64,000 bases of DNA from UBA6985 sp946536225 (GCA_946536225.1 CAMNEE010000001.1:186001-250000), one strand, 5' to 3'. Shown: positions 8,239-17,630, counted from the first letter of the stretch. Numbers and translations: made by a program. Notes: a model not told the origin generated them from the letters alone.

Positions 8239-8943
8239 ATGGATAAGGAAATAGAGATTTTTAATGATTATTATTCAAAATTTGATGATGAAGAATTAAA
8301 TATTCATTTGAAATATGATCACACTTTTCGAGTGGTCGGTTATGCAGAAAGAATTGCTAAGTCACTTAGTTTAAGTGAGGAGGATGTCACACTTGCAAAA
8401 GTATGTGCATTATTTCATGACATTGGAAGATTTGTTCAATGGAGAGATTATCAAACTTTTGAAGATTTTAAAAGTGTTGATCATGGAGATTTAAGTGCAT
8501 CTATTCTTGATTCACTTGGCTATGAAAATAATATAGTTAGAATTGCAATTAAATATCATAACAAATATGCAATTCCAGATGATTTAAGTGAAAGAGAAAA
8601 GATGTTTTGTAATATTACAAGAGATGCTGATAAGATTGATATTTTAGAAACTCAAAAGATTTATGATATTACTGAGTCTGTTTATAAGATGAGTCCTGAG
8701 ATAAAAGAAGACATTGATAATGAAAGACTTGTTGATAATAGAAAATATGATAAAGATGGGTATAGTTTATATAAATATTTCTCATTTCTTTATGATTTAA
8801 ATTATCCTGAATCATTCAAAATATTAAAAAAATTAGATTTAATTAATAAACAATTTGATATTGTTGCTAATGTATGTGGAGAAGAGTTTGTAAAAGATTA
8901 TAGAAAGAAATTTAATGATTATTTAAACGAAAGGATTGGTTAA
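8239..8943 (+). CDS. HD-domain phosphohydrolase, T-box passenger
   Basis: 234 residues with a full HD metal site: H28 (KYDHTF), H60-D61 (LFHDIGRF), H82 (SVDHGDL), H107 and D129/D131 (RDADKID). The LFHDIGRFVQW...SVDHG pattern belongs to a family of putative HD phosphohydrolases with unknown substrate. It lies between the valine T-box and valS, two bases before valS, so it is induced by valine starvation. The ribosome binding site is GAGGTGATAAT. Confidence 0.82.
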   Translation: MDKEIEIFNDYYSKFDDEELNIHLKYDHTFRVVGYAERIAKSLSLSEEDVTLAKVCALFHDIGRFVQWRDYQTFEDFKSVDHGDLSASILDSLGYENNIVRIAIKYHNKYAIPDDLSEREKMFCNITRDADKIDILETQKIYDITESVYKMSPEIKEDIDNERLVDNRKYDKDGYSLYKYFSFLYDLNYPESFKILKKLDLINKQFDIVANVCGEEFVKDYRKKFNDYLNERIG

Positions 8944-8945
8944 TT

Positions 8946-11468
8946 ATGTTAGAAACAAAATATGATTATAAAAAAGTAGAAGAAAATAAATATAACACTT
9001 GGAAAGAAAAAGGTTATTTTAATTCAGGAGATAAAGAAAAAGATCCATTTTGTATAGTTATTCCACCTCCAAATGTAACAGGTAAATTACATATAGGTCA
9101 TGCATATGATGTATCTATTCAAGATGCAATTGTTAGATATAAGAGAATGAGTGGGTTTGATACTTTATGGTTACCAGGTATGGATCATGCTGCTATTGCA
9201 ACAGAAGCAAAAGTAGTTAAGAGACTTAAAGATAAAGGTATCGATAAATACGAATATGGTAGAGAAAAATTCTTAGACGCTTGTTGGGATTGGACTCATG
9301 AATATGGAGACAATATTAGAAATCAATGGGCTGCTATGGGTGTATCTGTAGACTATAATAAAGAAAGATTTACTTTAGATGAAGGAATGGCTAAAGCGGT
9401 TAATAAAGTATTCATTGATTTTTATAACAAAGGGTTAATTTATCGTGGTGAAAAGATTATTAACTGGGATCCAGCTGCTCAAACAGCTTTATCTAATGAA
9501 GAAGTAATTTATTCCGAAGAAAAGAGTGCATTCTATCACTTAAAATATAAGATAGTTGGAACTGATGAATATTTAGATGTTGCAACTACAAGACCTGAAA
9601 CACTATTTGGGGATACAGCAGTTGCTGTTAATGAAGAAGACGAAAGATATAAAAAATATATTGGTATGGAAGTAGAACTTCCATTTATGAATAAGAATAT
9701 TCCTATCATTGCAGATGAACATGCAGATATGGAAAAGGGAACTGGTGTAGTTAAGATTACTCCTGCACATGACCCTAATGACTTTGAAGTTGGTAATAGA
9801 CATAACTTAGAAAGAATTTGTATCATGAATGATGATGCAACTATGAATGAAAATGTACCAGCTAAATATGTTGGAATGACAAGAGAAGATGCAAGAGAAG
9901 CTGTATTAGAAGATTTAAAAGAAGCAGACCTTTTACTAGAAATAGAACCACTTGTTCACGAAGTAGGTCACAGCGAAAGAACAGGTGTAATGGTTGAACC
10001 AATGATTAAAAAACAATGGTTTATTGATATGTCTGGTTTATCTAAGATGGTTCTTGATAAACAAGCTATTAAAGATGAAAAAGTAAACTTTGTTCCTGAT
10101 AAATTCGAAAATACGTTAAAAGCTTGGATGACTGATACACATGACTGGTGTATTTCAAGACAACTTTGGTGGGGACACAGAATTCCTGCTTGGTATAGGG
10201 GAGAAGAAGTATACGTAGGAGAGAATGCTCCAAGTGGAGATGGATGGGTACAAGATGAAGATGTACTTGATACTTGGTTCTCAAGTGCTTTATGGCCATT
10301 TGCTACTTTAGGTTGGCCAGATGAAACTCCTGACTTAAAGAGATATTTCCCAACTAACTGTTTAGTAACTGGATATGATATTATCTTCTTCTGGGTTGCA
10401 AGAATGATTTTCCAATCTGAAGAAATAATGGGAGTTAGACCATTTAAAGATTGTGTTATCCATGGACTTATTAGAGATAAAGAAGGAAGAAAAATGTCTA
10501 AGTCTTTAGGTAATGGTGTTGATCCATTTGATATGATTGATAAATATGGATGTGATGCATTAAGATACTATTTAACTACTGACTGTGCACTTGGAACAGA
10601 CCTTAGATTTGATGAAACTAAGATGGCTTCAACTTGGAATTACATTAATAAGATTTGGAATGCTTCAAGATTCGTTCTTATGAATATTGAAGATTTAAAA
10701 GAATTATCTTTTGATAATTTAACTGATGAAGATAAATGGATTTTAACTAAATATGAAAATATAGTTAAATCATCTATTAAACATATGGATAAATATGAAT
10801 TTAATATTTTTGGTTCTGAAACATATAACTTTATATATGATGACTTCTGTTCTAGTTATATTGAATTTGCTAAATTCAATAGTGACTCAGAGACAACTAA
10901 ATCAGTATTATGTTATGTATTAACTGGAATCTTAAAGATGTTACATCCTTTCATGCCATTTGTTACTGAAGAAATTTATCAAATGCTTCCAATTAAAGAT
11001 AGTGAATCTATCATGATAAGTGAATATCCTAAGTATGATAAATCATTTATCTTTAAGGATGAAGAAAAAGCTGTAGAATCAAAGATTGAATTCATTAAAG
11101 CATTTAGAAATGTTAAGACAGAAAATAATATTCCTAAAGATGCTAAAGTATTAATTAATACTGATGATGATATTATTATTAGAATGTTAAAACTTCAAGA
11201 TGTTAGAACTCATGATGAACTTGATATTAAGTCTTACAATGTTTCAGTAGATGACTATAAAGCAACTATCTATTATGAAAAACAAGAAAGTGAAGAAGAC
11301 AAAGCTTTAAAAGAAAAAGCAATTGCTGATTTACAAGCTTCAATAGCAAGAAGAGAAAAATTATTATCTAATGAAAATTATGTTAATAAAGCTCCTGCTA
11401 ATATTGTTCAAATGGATAGAGAAAAACTTGAAGAAGAAAAAAATAAATTAGCTGAATTAATGAGATAA
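8946..11468 (+). CDS. valS: Valine-tRNA ligase
   Basis: 840 residues, class I synthetase charging tRNA-Val. PPPNVTGKLHIGHA holds the HIGH motif at 49-52; KMSKS is at about 516-520. The CP1 editing domain lies between (TTRPETLFGDTAVAVN, GTGVVKITPAHDPND). The C-terminal end is the coiled-coil arm typical of ValRS (DLQASIARREKLLSNENYVNKAP). Length is slightly below the usual 870-880. Ribosome binding site AAGGATTGG. Expression is controlled by the T-box upstream of the HD gene. Confidence 0.97.
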   Translation: MLETKYDYKKVEENKYNTWKEKGYFNSGDKEKDPFCIVIPPPNVTGKLHIGHAYDVSIQDAIVRYKRMSGFDTLWLPGMDHAAIATEAKVVKRLKDKGIDKYEYGREKFLDACWDWTHEYGDNIRNQWAAMGVSVDYNKERFTLDEGMAKAVNKVFIDFYNKGLIYRGEKIINWDPAAQTALSNEEVIYSEEKSAFYHLKYKIVGTDEYLDVATTRPETLFGDTAVAVNEEDERYKKYIGMEVELPFMNKNIPIIADEHADMEKGTGVVKITPAHDPNDFEVGNRHNLERICIMNDDATMNENVPAKYVGMTREDAREAVLEDLKEADLLLEIEPLVHEVGHSERTGVMVEPMIKKQWFIDMSGLSKMVLDKQAIKDEKVNFVPDKFENTLKAWMTDTHDWCISRQLWWGHRIPAWYRGEEVYVGENAPSGDGWVQDEDVLDTWFSSALWPFATLGWPDETPDLKRYFPTNCLVTGYDIIFFWVARMIFQSEEIMGVRPFKDCVIHGLIRDKEGRKMSKSLGNGVDPFDMIDKYGCDALRYYLTTDCALGTDLRFDETKMASTWNYINKIWNASRFVLMNIEDLKELSFDNLTDEDKWILTKYENIVKSSIKHMDKYEFNIFGSETYNFIYDDFCSSYIEFAKFNSDSETTKSVLCYVLTGILKMLHPFMPFVTEEIYQMLPIKDSESIMISEYPKYDKSFIFKDEEKAVESKIEFIKAFRNVKTENNIPKDAKVLINTDDDIIIRMLKLQDVRTHDELDIKSYNVSVDDYKATIYYEKQESEEDKALKEKAIADLQASIARREKLLSNENYVNKAPANIVQMDREKLEEEKNKLAELMR

Positions 11469-11491
11469 GTGTTTATACACTTATCTTTTTT
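11464..11491 (+). terminator. Terminator overlapping the valS stop
   Basis: GATAAGTG (11464-11471), loop TTTATA, CACTTATC (11478-11485), then T residues. The stop TAA (11466-11468) is inside the left arm. Confidence 0.88.
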
Positions 11492-11581
11492 ATTACACAT
11501 ATTTTGTAAATGTAATAATTATTTTAAAATTTTTAAAATTCTATATGATATTATTAAAGTATATTAAAGGAGAGTGTATTT

Positions 11582-12172
11582 ATGAATAATACTATTATTG
11601 AGTTTTATAGGGAAGCTAATAAACTTAAAAGCGTTGATAGAACAGGATGGGTAGAAGTAGGAATTCCACGTGAAAAAGTTGAATCTGTTGCTGATCATAT
11701 AGGTGGAAGTGTAATGCTTGCCTTAGCTATTGTTACTGAAAAGAATTTAACTGTTGATTTTGCTAAAGTTGTTAAAATGATTAGTGTTAGAGAACTTGCT
11801 AAGACTGTTAATGAAGTTAGTATAACTGGTGAACCAGTTGATTCACGTACTGTAGTAGTTTCGGTATTATCTAAACTTACTAATGGAGGAGAATTAGTTA
11901 GTTTATATGATGAAGCAGTAGCTGGGGAAACAAATGAAGCAAAATTTGTTAAACAATTAACAAAGATTGAGTCTGATTTACAAGCTAAAATTTATGAAAA
12001 AGCAGGAGACTTCAGTCTAGAAAATGCAAAAGCAGATGTAGCTAATTATCCAGAAGGAATTATTACTCCTGAAGAACTTGTTAATCCGAGTGATGGATGG
12101 CTTGCTTATGATAGAAGATACTATACAGATGATGTATTTGTAGCTTTATCTAATGATATTAAAAATATGTAA
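11582..12172 (+). CDS. Degenerate HD-superfamily protein (YfbR/HDDC2-like)
   Basis: 196 residues. The N-terminus reads LKSVDRTGWVEVGI...ESVADHIG, as in 5'-nucleotidase YfbR/HDDC2 proteins, with the first metal ligand H39. The HD pair is missing: the aligned segment is MISVRELAKTVNEV, so H-D is replaced by R70-E71 and the following G-D by N-E. The later D-K-L-E motif reads TKIESDLQAK. It is probably a catalytically dead member with a binding or regulatory role; alternatively my alignment is wrong and it is a distinct helical family. Single gene with ribosome binding site AAAGGAGAG. Confidence 0.6.
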   Translation: MNNTIIEFYREANKLKSVDRTGWVEVGIPREKVESVADHIGGSVMLALAIVTEKNLTVDFAKVVKMISVRELAKTVNEVSITGEPVDSRTVVVSVLSKLTNGGELVSLYDEAVAGETNEAKFVKQLTKIESDLQAKIYEKAGDFSLENAKADVANYPEGIITPEELVNPSDGWLAYDRRYYTDDVFVALSNDIKNM

Positions 12173-12174
12173 TT

Positions 12175-12204
12175 AAAAAAGGACACTTACAAAGTGTCCT
12201 TTTT
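12175..12204. terminator. Bidirectional terminator
   Basis: GGACACTT (12181-12188), loop ACA, AAGTGTCC (12192-12199), flanked by A-run and T-run, so it serves both convergent genes. The stop of the minus-strand gene (12187-12189) is in the hairpin. Confidence 0.88.
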
Positions 12205-13305
12205 AATTGGTTTATTGTTATATTCAAAATCTAAAACATCTTCATTAGTTAGTAGTTTATATATACTTGCTGCTTTAAGTTCATAATCTTTAATCACGGA
12301 ATCTATATGAGTATACTTAGTAACTATTGGAAGTGTTATATTTTTCTTTATACTATTTAAATAAGTTGAACCTTCATCGGAAAAACCTAATAGTCTTATA
12401 TACTCAGGATTTGTTATATTATTTTTATCATCCTTTTTTAAGCCAACAAGTATATGTATAAACATTCTCATTAGTCTATTATATGTATATCTTTTTGTTT
12501 TAGTTTTTTCTATTAAATCATCTAAATTATTACATTCATTAATAACAGATTTTAATTTATAATCTATTCCTTCATCTACTGTTAAATAAAGATTTAAGTT
12601 ATCATCGCTTATAATCTTATACTTAAGTAGGTTAAAGAATAAGTCATAATTAATATTTACTAAATTACCTTCAGGAATATATTTAGAAATATCTTCATGA
12701 TTATTTAATTTTTCTCTTATATTAGATGCTGAGACAATAGAATCATTAGAAGTATTGTCGTGGTAATCATTAGTTCTTTTAATACTAATTGGAGTAATAT
12801 TAAATTTATTTTTTATAATAGATTTAATGTAAGATACTCCAAGTAAATCATTAGGTGTGTTTAGATCAATACCAATTGCTTTATTAAGTGCAGTAGGATA
12901 GTTAATTCCTTCATCTAAATATTTCTTTAATTTTAGATCAAAATCTTTTTCGAGTTGAATATTTGCAATTTTTTTAAGTAGTTCTATATCATTTGATTCA
13001 GAACCAAATACTAGAGTATCTATGTTAAGAGCATTAGCAAGTTTAATTGATGCATCTGCGAATGTATCTGCTGAGTTACTTCCAAATATGAATGGTAACT
13101 CTATAACTAAATCTGCTCCATATTTAAGAGCAAGTCTTGTTTTTTCTTTTTTAGTTTCAAGAGAAATAAGACCACGTTCTAAAAAGTAACCATTTAATAT
13201 TATTACTATAAGTGAGTCAGGATATATCTCTTTAATATGCTCTATTTGGTATAAATGACCATTATGAAAAGGATTATATTCTGCAATTATTCCAATTGAT
13301 TTCAT
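12187..13305 (-). CDS. tmcAL: tRNA(Met) cytidine acetate ligase
   Basis: 372 residues. It starts with GIIAEYNPFHNGHLYQI (nucleotidyltransferase HxGH-type motif) and continues with VIELPFIFGSNSADTFADAS and LGVSYIKSI, as in YlbM/TmcAL. The enzyme forms N4-acetylcytidine at the wobble position of elongator tRNA-Met from acetate and ATP; an elongator tRNA-Met gene occurs at 29235-29311 in this window. Ribosome binding site GAGGTGAAA on the minus strand. It is divergent from the next gene, with -10-like sequences of the two promoters overlapping at 13325-13340. Confidence 0.9.
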   Translation of the reverse strand: MKSIGIIAEYNPFHNGHLYQIEHIKEIYPDSLIVIILNGYFLERGLISLETKKEKTRLALKYGADLVIELPFIFGSNSADTFADASIKLANALNIDTLVFGSESNDIELLKKIANIQLEKDFDLKLKKYLDEGINYPTALNKAIGIDLNTPNDLLGVSYIKSIIKNKFNITPISIKRTNDYHDNTSNDSIVSASNIREKLNNHEDISKYIPEGNLVNINYDLFFNLLKYKIISDDNLNLYLTVDEGIDYKLKSVINECNNLDDLIEKTKTKRYTYNRLMRMFIHILVGLKKDDKNNITNPEYIRLLGFSDEGSTYLNSIKKNITLPIVTKYTHIDSVIKDYELKAASIYKLLTNEDVLDFEYNNKPIKKDTL

Positions 13306-13378
13306 GTACTTTCACCTCGAATTCATGTATAATATAACATAAGTGAATAATTAAAACAAATGAGTAAGAAGGTATAAA

Positions 13379-13810
13379 ATGAGGAAATTAAATATTTACT
13401 TTATTCATTCTGAATCAAGTAATTATAATGATTTAATATATTTACCTGTTTTAAGTAGTAATATTTTAAGTCATCATAATTTATTATTTCCTGAGTCAGA
13501 AGAAAATAAAAATGTATTTTATAAAGATATGATAAATAAAGCAGATATTATTGTTGTAGAACTTACAAGCCCTGATTTAACATTTAATATGGAATTAAAA
13601 CAAGCAATTGTTTCAGGAAAACCAATACTTGCACTTGCCCAAAAAAAACTTGGCTTTGATGCAAGATATCAAAAACTACTTAAGAATGTAATAGGATATG
13701 AAACTGGTAGTGAACTTAGATACTTTGTTGAAACGTTTGCTAAGACATATGAATCAGGAGAAAACCTAAATTCTAAAGATTCAACTGTTGTACTTGGAAT
13801 GCTTAATTAA
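13379..13810 (+). CDS. Nucleoside 2-deoxyribosyltransferase-like small protein
   Basis: 143 residues with a Rossmann-like pattern. The segment ADIIVVELTSPDLTFNMEL followed by AIVSGKPILAL (residues about 55-85) resembles the core of nucleoside 2-deoxyribosyltransferases and DNPH1-like hydrolases, where an ELT/N-P motif and a later Glu line the active site. The N-terminal part (YFIHSESSNYNDLIYLPVLS) is short for an enzyme of that family. Assignment is tentative; no partner gene is in its transcript. Confidence 0.5.
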   Translation: MRKLNIYFIHSESSNYNDLIYLPVLSSNILSHHNLLFPESEENKNVFYKDMINKADIIVVELTSPDLTFNMELKQAIVSGKPILALAQKKLGFDARYQKLLKNVIGYETGSELRYFVETFAKTYESGENLNSKDSTVVLGMLN

Positions 13811-13832
13811 GATAGCGAAAGCTATCTTTTTT
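13809..13832 (+). terminator. Terminator with GAAA tetraloop
   Basis: AAGATAGC (13809-13816), GAAA, GCTATCTT, then T residues. The stop codon overlaps the left arm. A GNRA loop closed by C-G makes this hairpin very stable. Confidence 0.9.
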
Positions 13833-13834
13833 AT

Positions 13835-13863
13835 TTGACATGTTTTTTAATATATGGTATTAT
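13835..13863 (+). promoter_or_regulatory. Strong promoter, consensus -35 and extended -10
   Basis: TTGACA (13835-13840), 17 bp, TATTAT (13858-13863), with TGG before the -10. It starts three bases after the terminator T-tract. Confidence 0.85.
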
Positions 13864-13900
13864 TTTTCATGTTTTGTGAAAAAAAAGGATTGGTGAGTTT

Positions 13901-14287
13901 ATGGAAACTATGTATATTAGACCAGTTAAGGGTGATTGGACTCTTGAATGTGAAAATCTAGCAAATGTAATTGCTTTATATAAAGATAGAGTAGTAAATG
14001 TAGGTAAACCTGTACTTGCTCCATATTATCCTCAATTAAGTAATATGTTTGGATATGATAAAGCAAGTGAAAAGGGCATTTATGAAATAGTTCCATTTAA
14101 AGGTTCTAAAAATAATCTAGAACCAGTTTATGTTATAGGTATTGATTGGGATAATTATGTAATGCAATTTATTAAACCTGCAAATAATTTTGCAGTATTA
14201 AATCCAGTATTTGATTCTGATTTATCTGATTATGTTATAGATGAAGAAGAAAATACAGACGCTAAAAAATTAAAAAGAGTACAATAA
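13901..14287 (+). CDS. Conserved-looking small protein, unknown function
   Basis: 128 residues, soluble, no membrane segment. The middle reads FGYDKASEKGIYEIVPFKGS and YVIGIDWDNYVMQFIKPANNF, a beta-rich pattern; the C-terminus is acidic then basic. I do not recognise the family. It has one of the best promoters of the window and a good ribosome binding site (AAAGGATTGGTG), so it is probably well expressed. The stop lies in the loop of a bidirectional terminator. Confidence 0.6.
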   Translation: METMYIRPVKGDWTLECENLANVIALYKDRVVNVGKPVLAPYYPQLSNMFGYDKASEKGIYEIVPFKGSKNNLEPVYVIGIDWDNYVMQFIKPANNFAVLNPVFDSDLSDYVIDEEENTDAKKLKRVQ

Positions 14288-14300
14288 TTTGTACTCTTTT
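14272..14300. terminator. Bidirectional terminator
   Basis: AAAAGAGTACAA (14273-14284), loop TAAT, TTGTACTCTTTT (14289-14300). Stop codons of both convergent genes lie within it. Confidence 0.88.
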
Positions 14301-15279
14301 ATTCTGCATAAAATCTAAATAATGAAATACTTGGTTTATTTAGGAATCTTAATCTTAATACGCTTGTACCAACACCATTTGAAATATATAGGTCTTTATT
14401 TTCAATGTTATAGTGTTCATCATAGTATTTTTTTGATCCGATTGGTGTATAAACTGCTCCAAAGAATGGAAGACGAACTTGTCCACCATGAGAGTGACCA
14501 GCAAATGCTATATTAAAGTCTTTAGTTGTTTTTAAAACATTATCTATTTGATCAGGTTCATGAATTAATAGAATAGTGTAAGGTATTTCTTCTATTTCTT
14601 CTGGTAGTGCAAGTGCTTCTTTATATTTAGGTTTACCTTTTAGTAAATCATCATATCCAATTATTCTTATTGGAGTAGTTGAGTTTGCATATAATAAATC
14701 ACTTTCATTATTTAATACTTTAAACTTTGTTTTTGCCATGATGGTATCAAAGTAAGTATTTTCATAATCATGATTTCCTTTTACTGCGTAGTAAGCAAGG
14801 GATGCATCAAATTTATTAAATTCATCAATAATATAATTAATTTCAGAGTTTGTTAATTTGACTTTTGCTTCAGTTAAATCACCTGTGAATATAATTATAT
14901 CTGGTTTTTGTTTATTAGTTTCAGTAACTATTAGATCAAGTTCTTTTTTAAATACTGTACTACCATAATGAATATCAGATATTTGAACTATCTTTAATCC
15001 ATCATAGTCTTTTTTTAACTCAGATGTTTTAATTGCATATTCTTTTACTATTAATCCTTTAGTGGAAATGAAACGGGCATATAGAAGACATGCAACAAAT
15101 AAGAGTATTAGAATAATTATTCTTTTTACTTTCTTAATAGTCCTTATTCTTTTCTTATTTTTTTCTCTTTTTATTACTTCATCTATTGTTTCAATTTCAT
15201 CTTTTTCTTTTAAATCTATCTTTTTATATTCTCTTGTTTCAGATACATATTCTTTTTCTTTATTCTTTTTTCGTTTCAT
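14299..15279 (-). CDS. Membrane-anchored metallophosphoesterase (YkuE/LpxG-like)
   Basis: 326 residues. A charged cytoplasmic N-terminus (about 50 residues) is followed by one membrane helix (about 51-70) and a calcineurin-like phosphoesterase domain with QISDIHYG, FTGDLTE, GNHDY, LIHEPDQ and AGHSHGGQ, which is the complete dinuclear metal site. The active domain should face outside. Family members cleave phosphodiesters or pyrophosphates of envelope lipids and nucleotides; the substrate here is unknown. It starts 4 bases after the CPBP gene on the same strand, sharing GGTGATA with its stop. Confidence 0.85.
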   Translation of the reverse strand: MKRKKNKEKEYVSETREYKKIDLKEKDEIETIDEVIKREKNKKRIRTIKKVKRIIILILLFVACLLYARFISTKGLIVKEYAIKTSELKKDYDGLKIVQISDIHYGSTVFKKELDLIVTETNKQKPDIIIFTGDLTEAKVKLTNSEINYIIDEFNKFDASLAYYAVKGNHDYENTYFDTIMAKTKFKVLNNESDLLYANSTTPIRIIGYDDLLKGKPKYKEALALPEEIEEIPYTILLIHEPDQIDNVLKTTKDFNIAFAGHSHGGQVRLPFFGAVYTPIGSKKYYDEHYNIENKDLYISNGVGTSVLRLRFLNKPSISLFRFYAE

Positions 15280-15283
15280 CGTA

Positions 15284-15907
15284 TCACCATATTAATAATA
15301 GCACATTTATTAAGTTATTAATTGCATGTACAAAGTAAGACATGTAAATGTTGTCAGTTTTAAAATATGTGAAACTTAGAGTACAAGATAAAAGCAAGTA
15401 AGGAATTATAAAGATAATCTCTTTAGTTCCTACCATGTGAATACTTGCAAATACTATAGAAGATATTATAAATGATATTATTTTGTTAGATTTTTTATAA
15501 GGAAATCTATATATTAATTCTTCTGCGAAAGGAACAAATATAACTGTTGCTAAGGTCATTATAACTGGACTTGTTTTGACTAGGTTAGTTACAGCTGTTT
15601 GATTGGTTGCATTATGGCCAAGATTTTTTACAATTAGGTAATCTATACCAAGAGTAATAATGGACATAAGAACACCTAATAATAAATATTTAATATTAAA
15701 TTTATTTTTTAATTCTTTAAGTTCTTTTTTTAACTCTCTATTAAATGCCAAGCAAATAATAATTATAAAGATTACTGCCGCTAATAAATTAACTAGTTCT
15801 TTACTTAAATTAGGTAGAAAAAAAGTAGCAATTATTACATATATTAGAAATAAAAGCATGGACTTTGCAAGTCCAAGAAACGATTTTAAAACCATTTTCA
15901 TCACCAT
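15284..15907 (-). CDS. CPBP family intramembrane protease
   Basis: A polytopic membrane protein with the CPBP/Abi glutamic protease motifs EELIYR (motif 1), FASIHM (motif 2) and a final HAINN. The frame is open further upstream to 15964, but the first 19 residues there are polar and overlap the divergent tad promoter. I prefer ATG at 15907 (207 residues); ATGs at 15901 and 15895 are also possible. It is co-transcribed with the phosphoesterase and ends with TGA. Confidence 0.78.
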   Translation of the reverse strand: MVMKMVLKSFLGLAKSMLLFLIYVIIATFFLPNLSKELVNLLAAVIFIIIICLAFNRELKKELKELKNKFNIKYLLLGVLMSIITLGIDYLIVKNLGHNATNQTAVTNLVKTSPVIMTLATVIFVPFAEELIYRFPYKKSNKIISFIISSIVFASIHMVGTKEIIFIIPYLLLSCTLSFTYFKTDNIYMSYFVHAINNLINVLLLIW

Positions 15908-15929
15908 ATTTATTTTATCACTTGTTATA

Positions 15930-15958
15930 TTGAAAATGAAATCATTAGTGTGTATAAT
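15930..15958 (+). promoter_or_regulatory. Promoter of the Tad-like operon
   Basis: TTGAAA (15930-15935), 17 bp, TATAAT (15953-15958). It overlaps the upstream region of the divergent CPBP gene. Confidence 0.8.
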
Positions 15959-16003
15959 TATCATAGTAATATACTAGGCAAAGAATAAAACGGAGGTATT
16001 AGT

Positions 16004-16798
16004 ATGGCTAATGGATTAAAAAAACAATCATCTCTTATGAGATTTATAGGAAATAAAAACGTTGTAACTATTATTGGAATTGCTGCTTGTATTGTTGTAT
16101 TAGTAGTTGGTTTTACATATAGAGTTAATAACTCTGTAAGTACTACTTCTGTTCCTTTTGCTAAAAAAAGTTTAAAAGCAAGAGAAATTATTAAAGAATC
16201 AGATATTGGTACTGTAAGAATATCAACTAACTATACAAGTAAGTCTAATGATATTATTAAAGACTCACGTCAAGTTGTTAGTAAAGCAGTAGCTTATTAT
16301 TCAAATATTCCTGCAGGTAGTTTATTTTATACTTCTGCAGTTATGGATCCTAAAGCATTACCTAATGCTTCTTTTAAAGATATAGGTGAAAATAAGACTA
16401 TTTATAGTTTTGCTGTTAATGCAAATACTACTTACTCTAACTCGATTAGAGCAGGGGACTATATTGATTTATATATGTTCTCTAAAGATCCATTTACTGA
16501 GGATAAGATTGTATTTGGATGTTTAATTGAAAGTATAAGGGTACTTGCTGTTAAAGATGCTAAAGGACGTAATATTGTTAAAAACTCTTTAGCATATGGT
16601 ACTCCAGCAGAACTATTATTTGACGTTGAAGACGATTTATTTACATTATTAAGTGTTGCTGAGATTGTTGATGGAATTACTATTGAACCAGTATTACATA
16701 ATGCTGCTTATACAAAGAACAATAGTCCTGATAACGTAAAAGTTTCAAGTAATTATTTAAGACAAATTATTGAAGATAAAATGTTAATTATGAATTAA
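16004..16798 (+). CDS. CpaB/RcpC-like Tad assembly protein 1
   Basis: 264 residues. One membrane helix (about 20-40), then an extracellular region with a SAF-like segment (VPFAKKSLKAREIIKESDIG, about 50-70) and IPAGSLFYTSAV (about 103-114), as in CpaB/RcpC proteins of Tad pilus systems. The second half repeats IRAGDYIDLYMF. In Gram-negative systems CpaB works with the secretin; there is no outer membrane here, so it may act in the wall. First gene of the operon, ribosome binding site GGAGGT. Confidence 0.72.
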   Translation: MANGLKKQSSLMRFIGNKNVVTIIGIAACIVVLVVGFTYRVNNSVSTTSVPFAKKSLKAREIIKESDIGTVRISTNYTSKSNDIIKDSRQVVSKAVAYYSNIPAGSLFYTSAVMDPKALPNASFKDIGENKTIYSFAVNANTTYSNSIRAGDYIDLYMFSKDPFTEDKIVFGCLIESIRVLAVKDAKGRNIVKNSLAYGTPAELLFDVEDDLFTLLSVAEIVDGITIEPVLHNAAYTKNNSPDNVKVSSNYLRQIIEDKMLIMN

Positions 16799-16809
16799 GG
16801 GGTGAAAAG

Positions 16810-17601
16810 ATGAATACAGAAAAATTTAAAAAAGAATTGGTTAGATTTTTTTCTAACCCTAATACATTAACATTTATATTTGCTATAGTTGCTATACTAA
16901 TTCTTTATTATGTATATGCATATATGGTTAATAATGCAATTCAACCAACAACTCTTTATTATGCAACTTCAACATTATATGAATCAGATAGATTAACTAA
17001 AGATAAAATTGGTTCTATTGAAGTATCTGGTAGCTTTTTAACATCGCAAGGTGGTAATATAGCTCAAAACTATAATATGATATATGATAAGTTTGTTAAA
17101 AAAGGTTATAGAATTCCTGCTAATTCATTCTTCTATACAGAAGCTTTAACAAGTGAAGATGCAGCGGATACAAACCCATTTACTAATCTTAATGATAATT
17201 TTACTATTTATAAATTAAAGACTGACTTCCATAAAACATTAGGTTGCTCTATTATGGATGGAGACTATATTGATTTATATGTAAAAACTAAAACTGATGA
17301 TGATAAAATAATATTCACATTATTCATTAAGAGTATTCAAGTTTTGATGGTAGTTAATAGTGAAGGACAAGATGTATTTGCATATACAAAAGAAGATGAT
17401 CCACTTAAACCTGCAATGTTATACTTTGCAGTTCCTATTGAAACATATAAGATGCTTTCTATTGCCGATAAACCTGGTGCTAATTTTGAATTTATTCCAG
17501 TTCCAAGAGATAATTCATACTCTGAAAATCCTGAGGAACCACATATTGTTAATGAACAAATTAAAGATATGATATTTAATAAAGCAAATACATTAATATA
17601 A
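16810..17601 (+). CDS. CpaB-like Tad assembly protein 2 (paralogue)
   Basis: 263 residues with the same architecture as the gene before it: one membrane helix (about 20-40), then a SAF-like region (YESDRLTKDKIGSIEV; YRIPANSFFYTEAL) and IMDGDYIDLYVKTK, aligned to IRAGDYIDLYMF of protein 1. It starts 11 bases after protein 1 with GGGGTGAAAAG as ribosome binding site. It arose by duplication, but the two have diverged strongly, so they probably do different jobs. Confidence 0.68.
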   Translation: MNTEKFKKELVRFFSNPNTLTFIFAIVAILILYYVYAYMVNNAIQPTTLYYATSTLYESDRLTKDKIGSIEVSGSFLTSQGGNIAQNYNMIYDKFVKKGYRIPANSFFYTEALTSEDAADTNPFTNLNDNFTIYKLKTDFHKTLGCSIMDGDYIDLYVKTKTDDDKIIFTLFIKSIQVLMVVNSEGQDVFAYTKEDDPLKPAMLYFAVPIETYKMLSIADKPGANFEFIPVPRDNSYSENPEEPHIVNEQIKDMIFNKANTLI

Positions 17602-17630
17602 TTAATAGATTATAGAAAGGGGAGATTATA

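Noticed and set aside
9536..10299. Antisense open frames inside valS
   Set aside because: Low-complexity complement of a conserved gene, no start signals.
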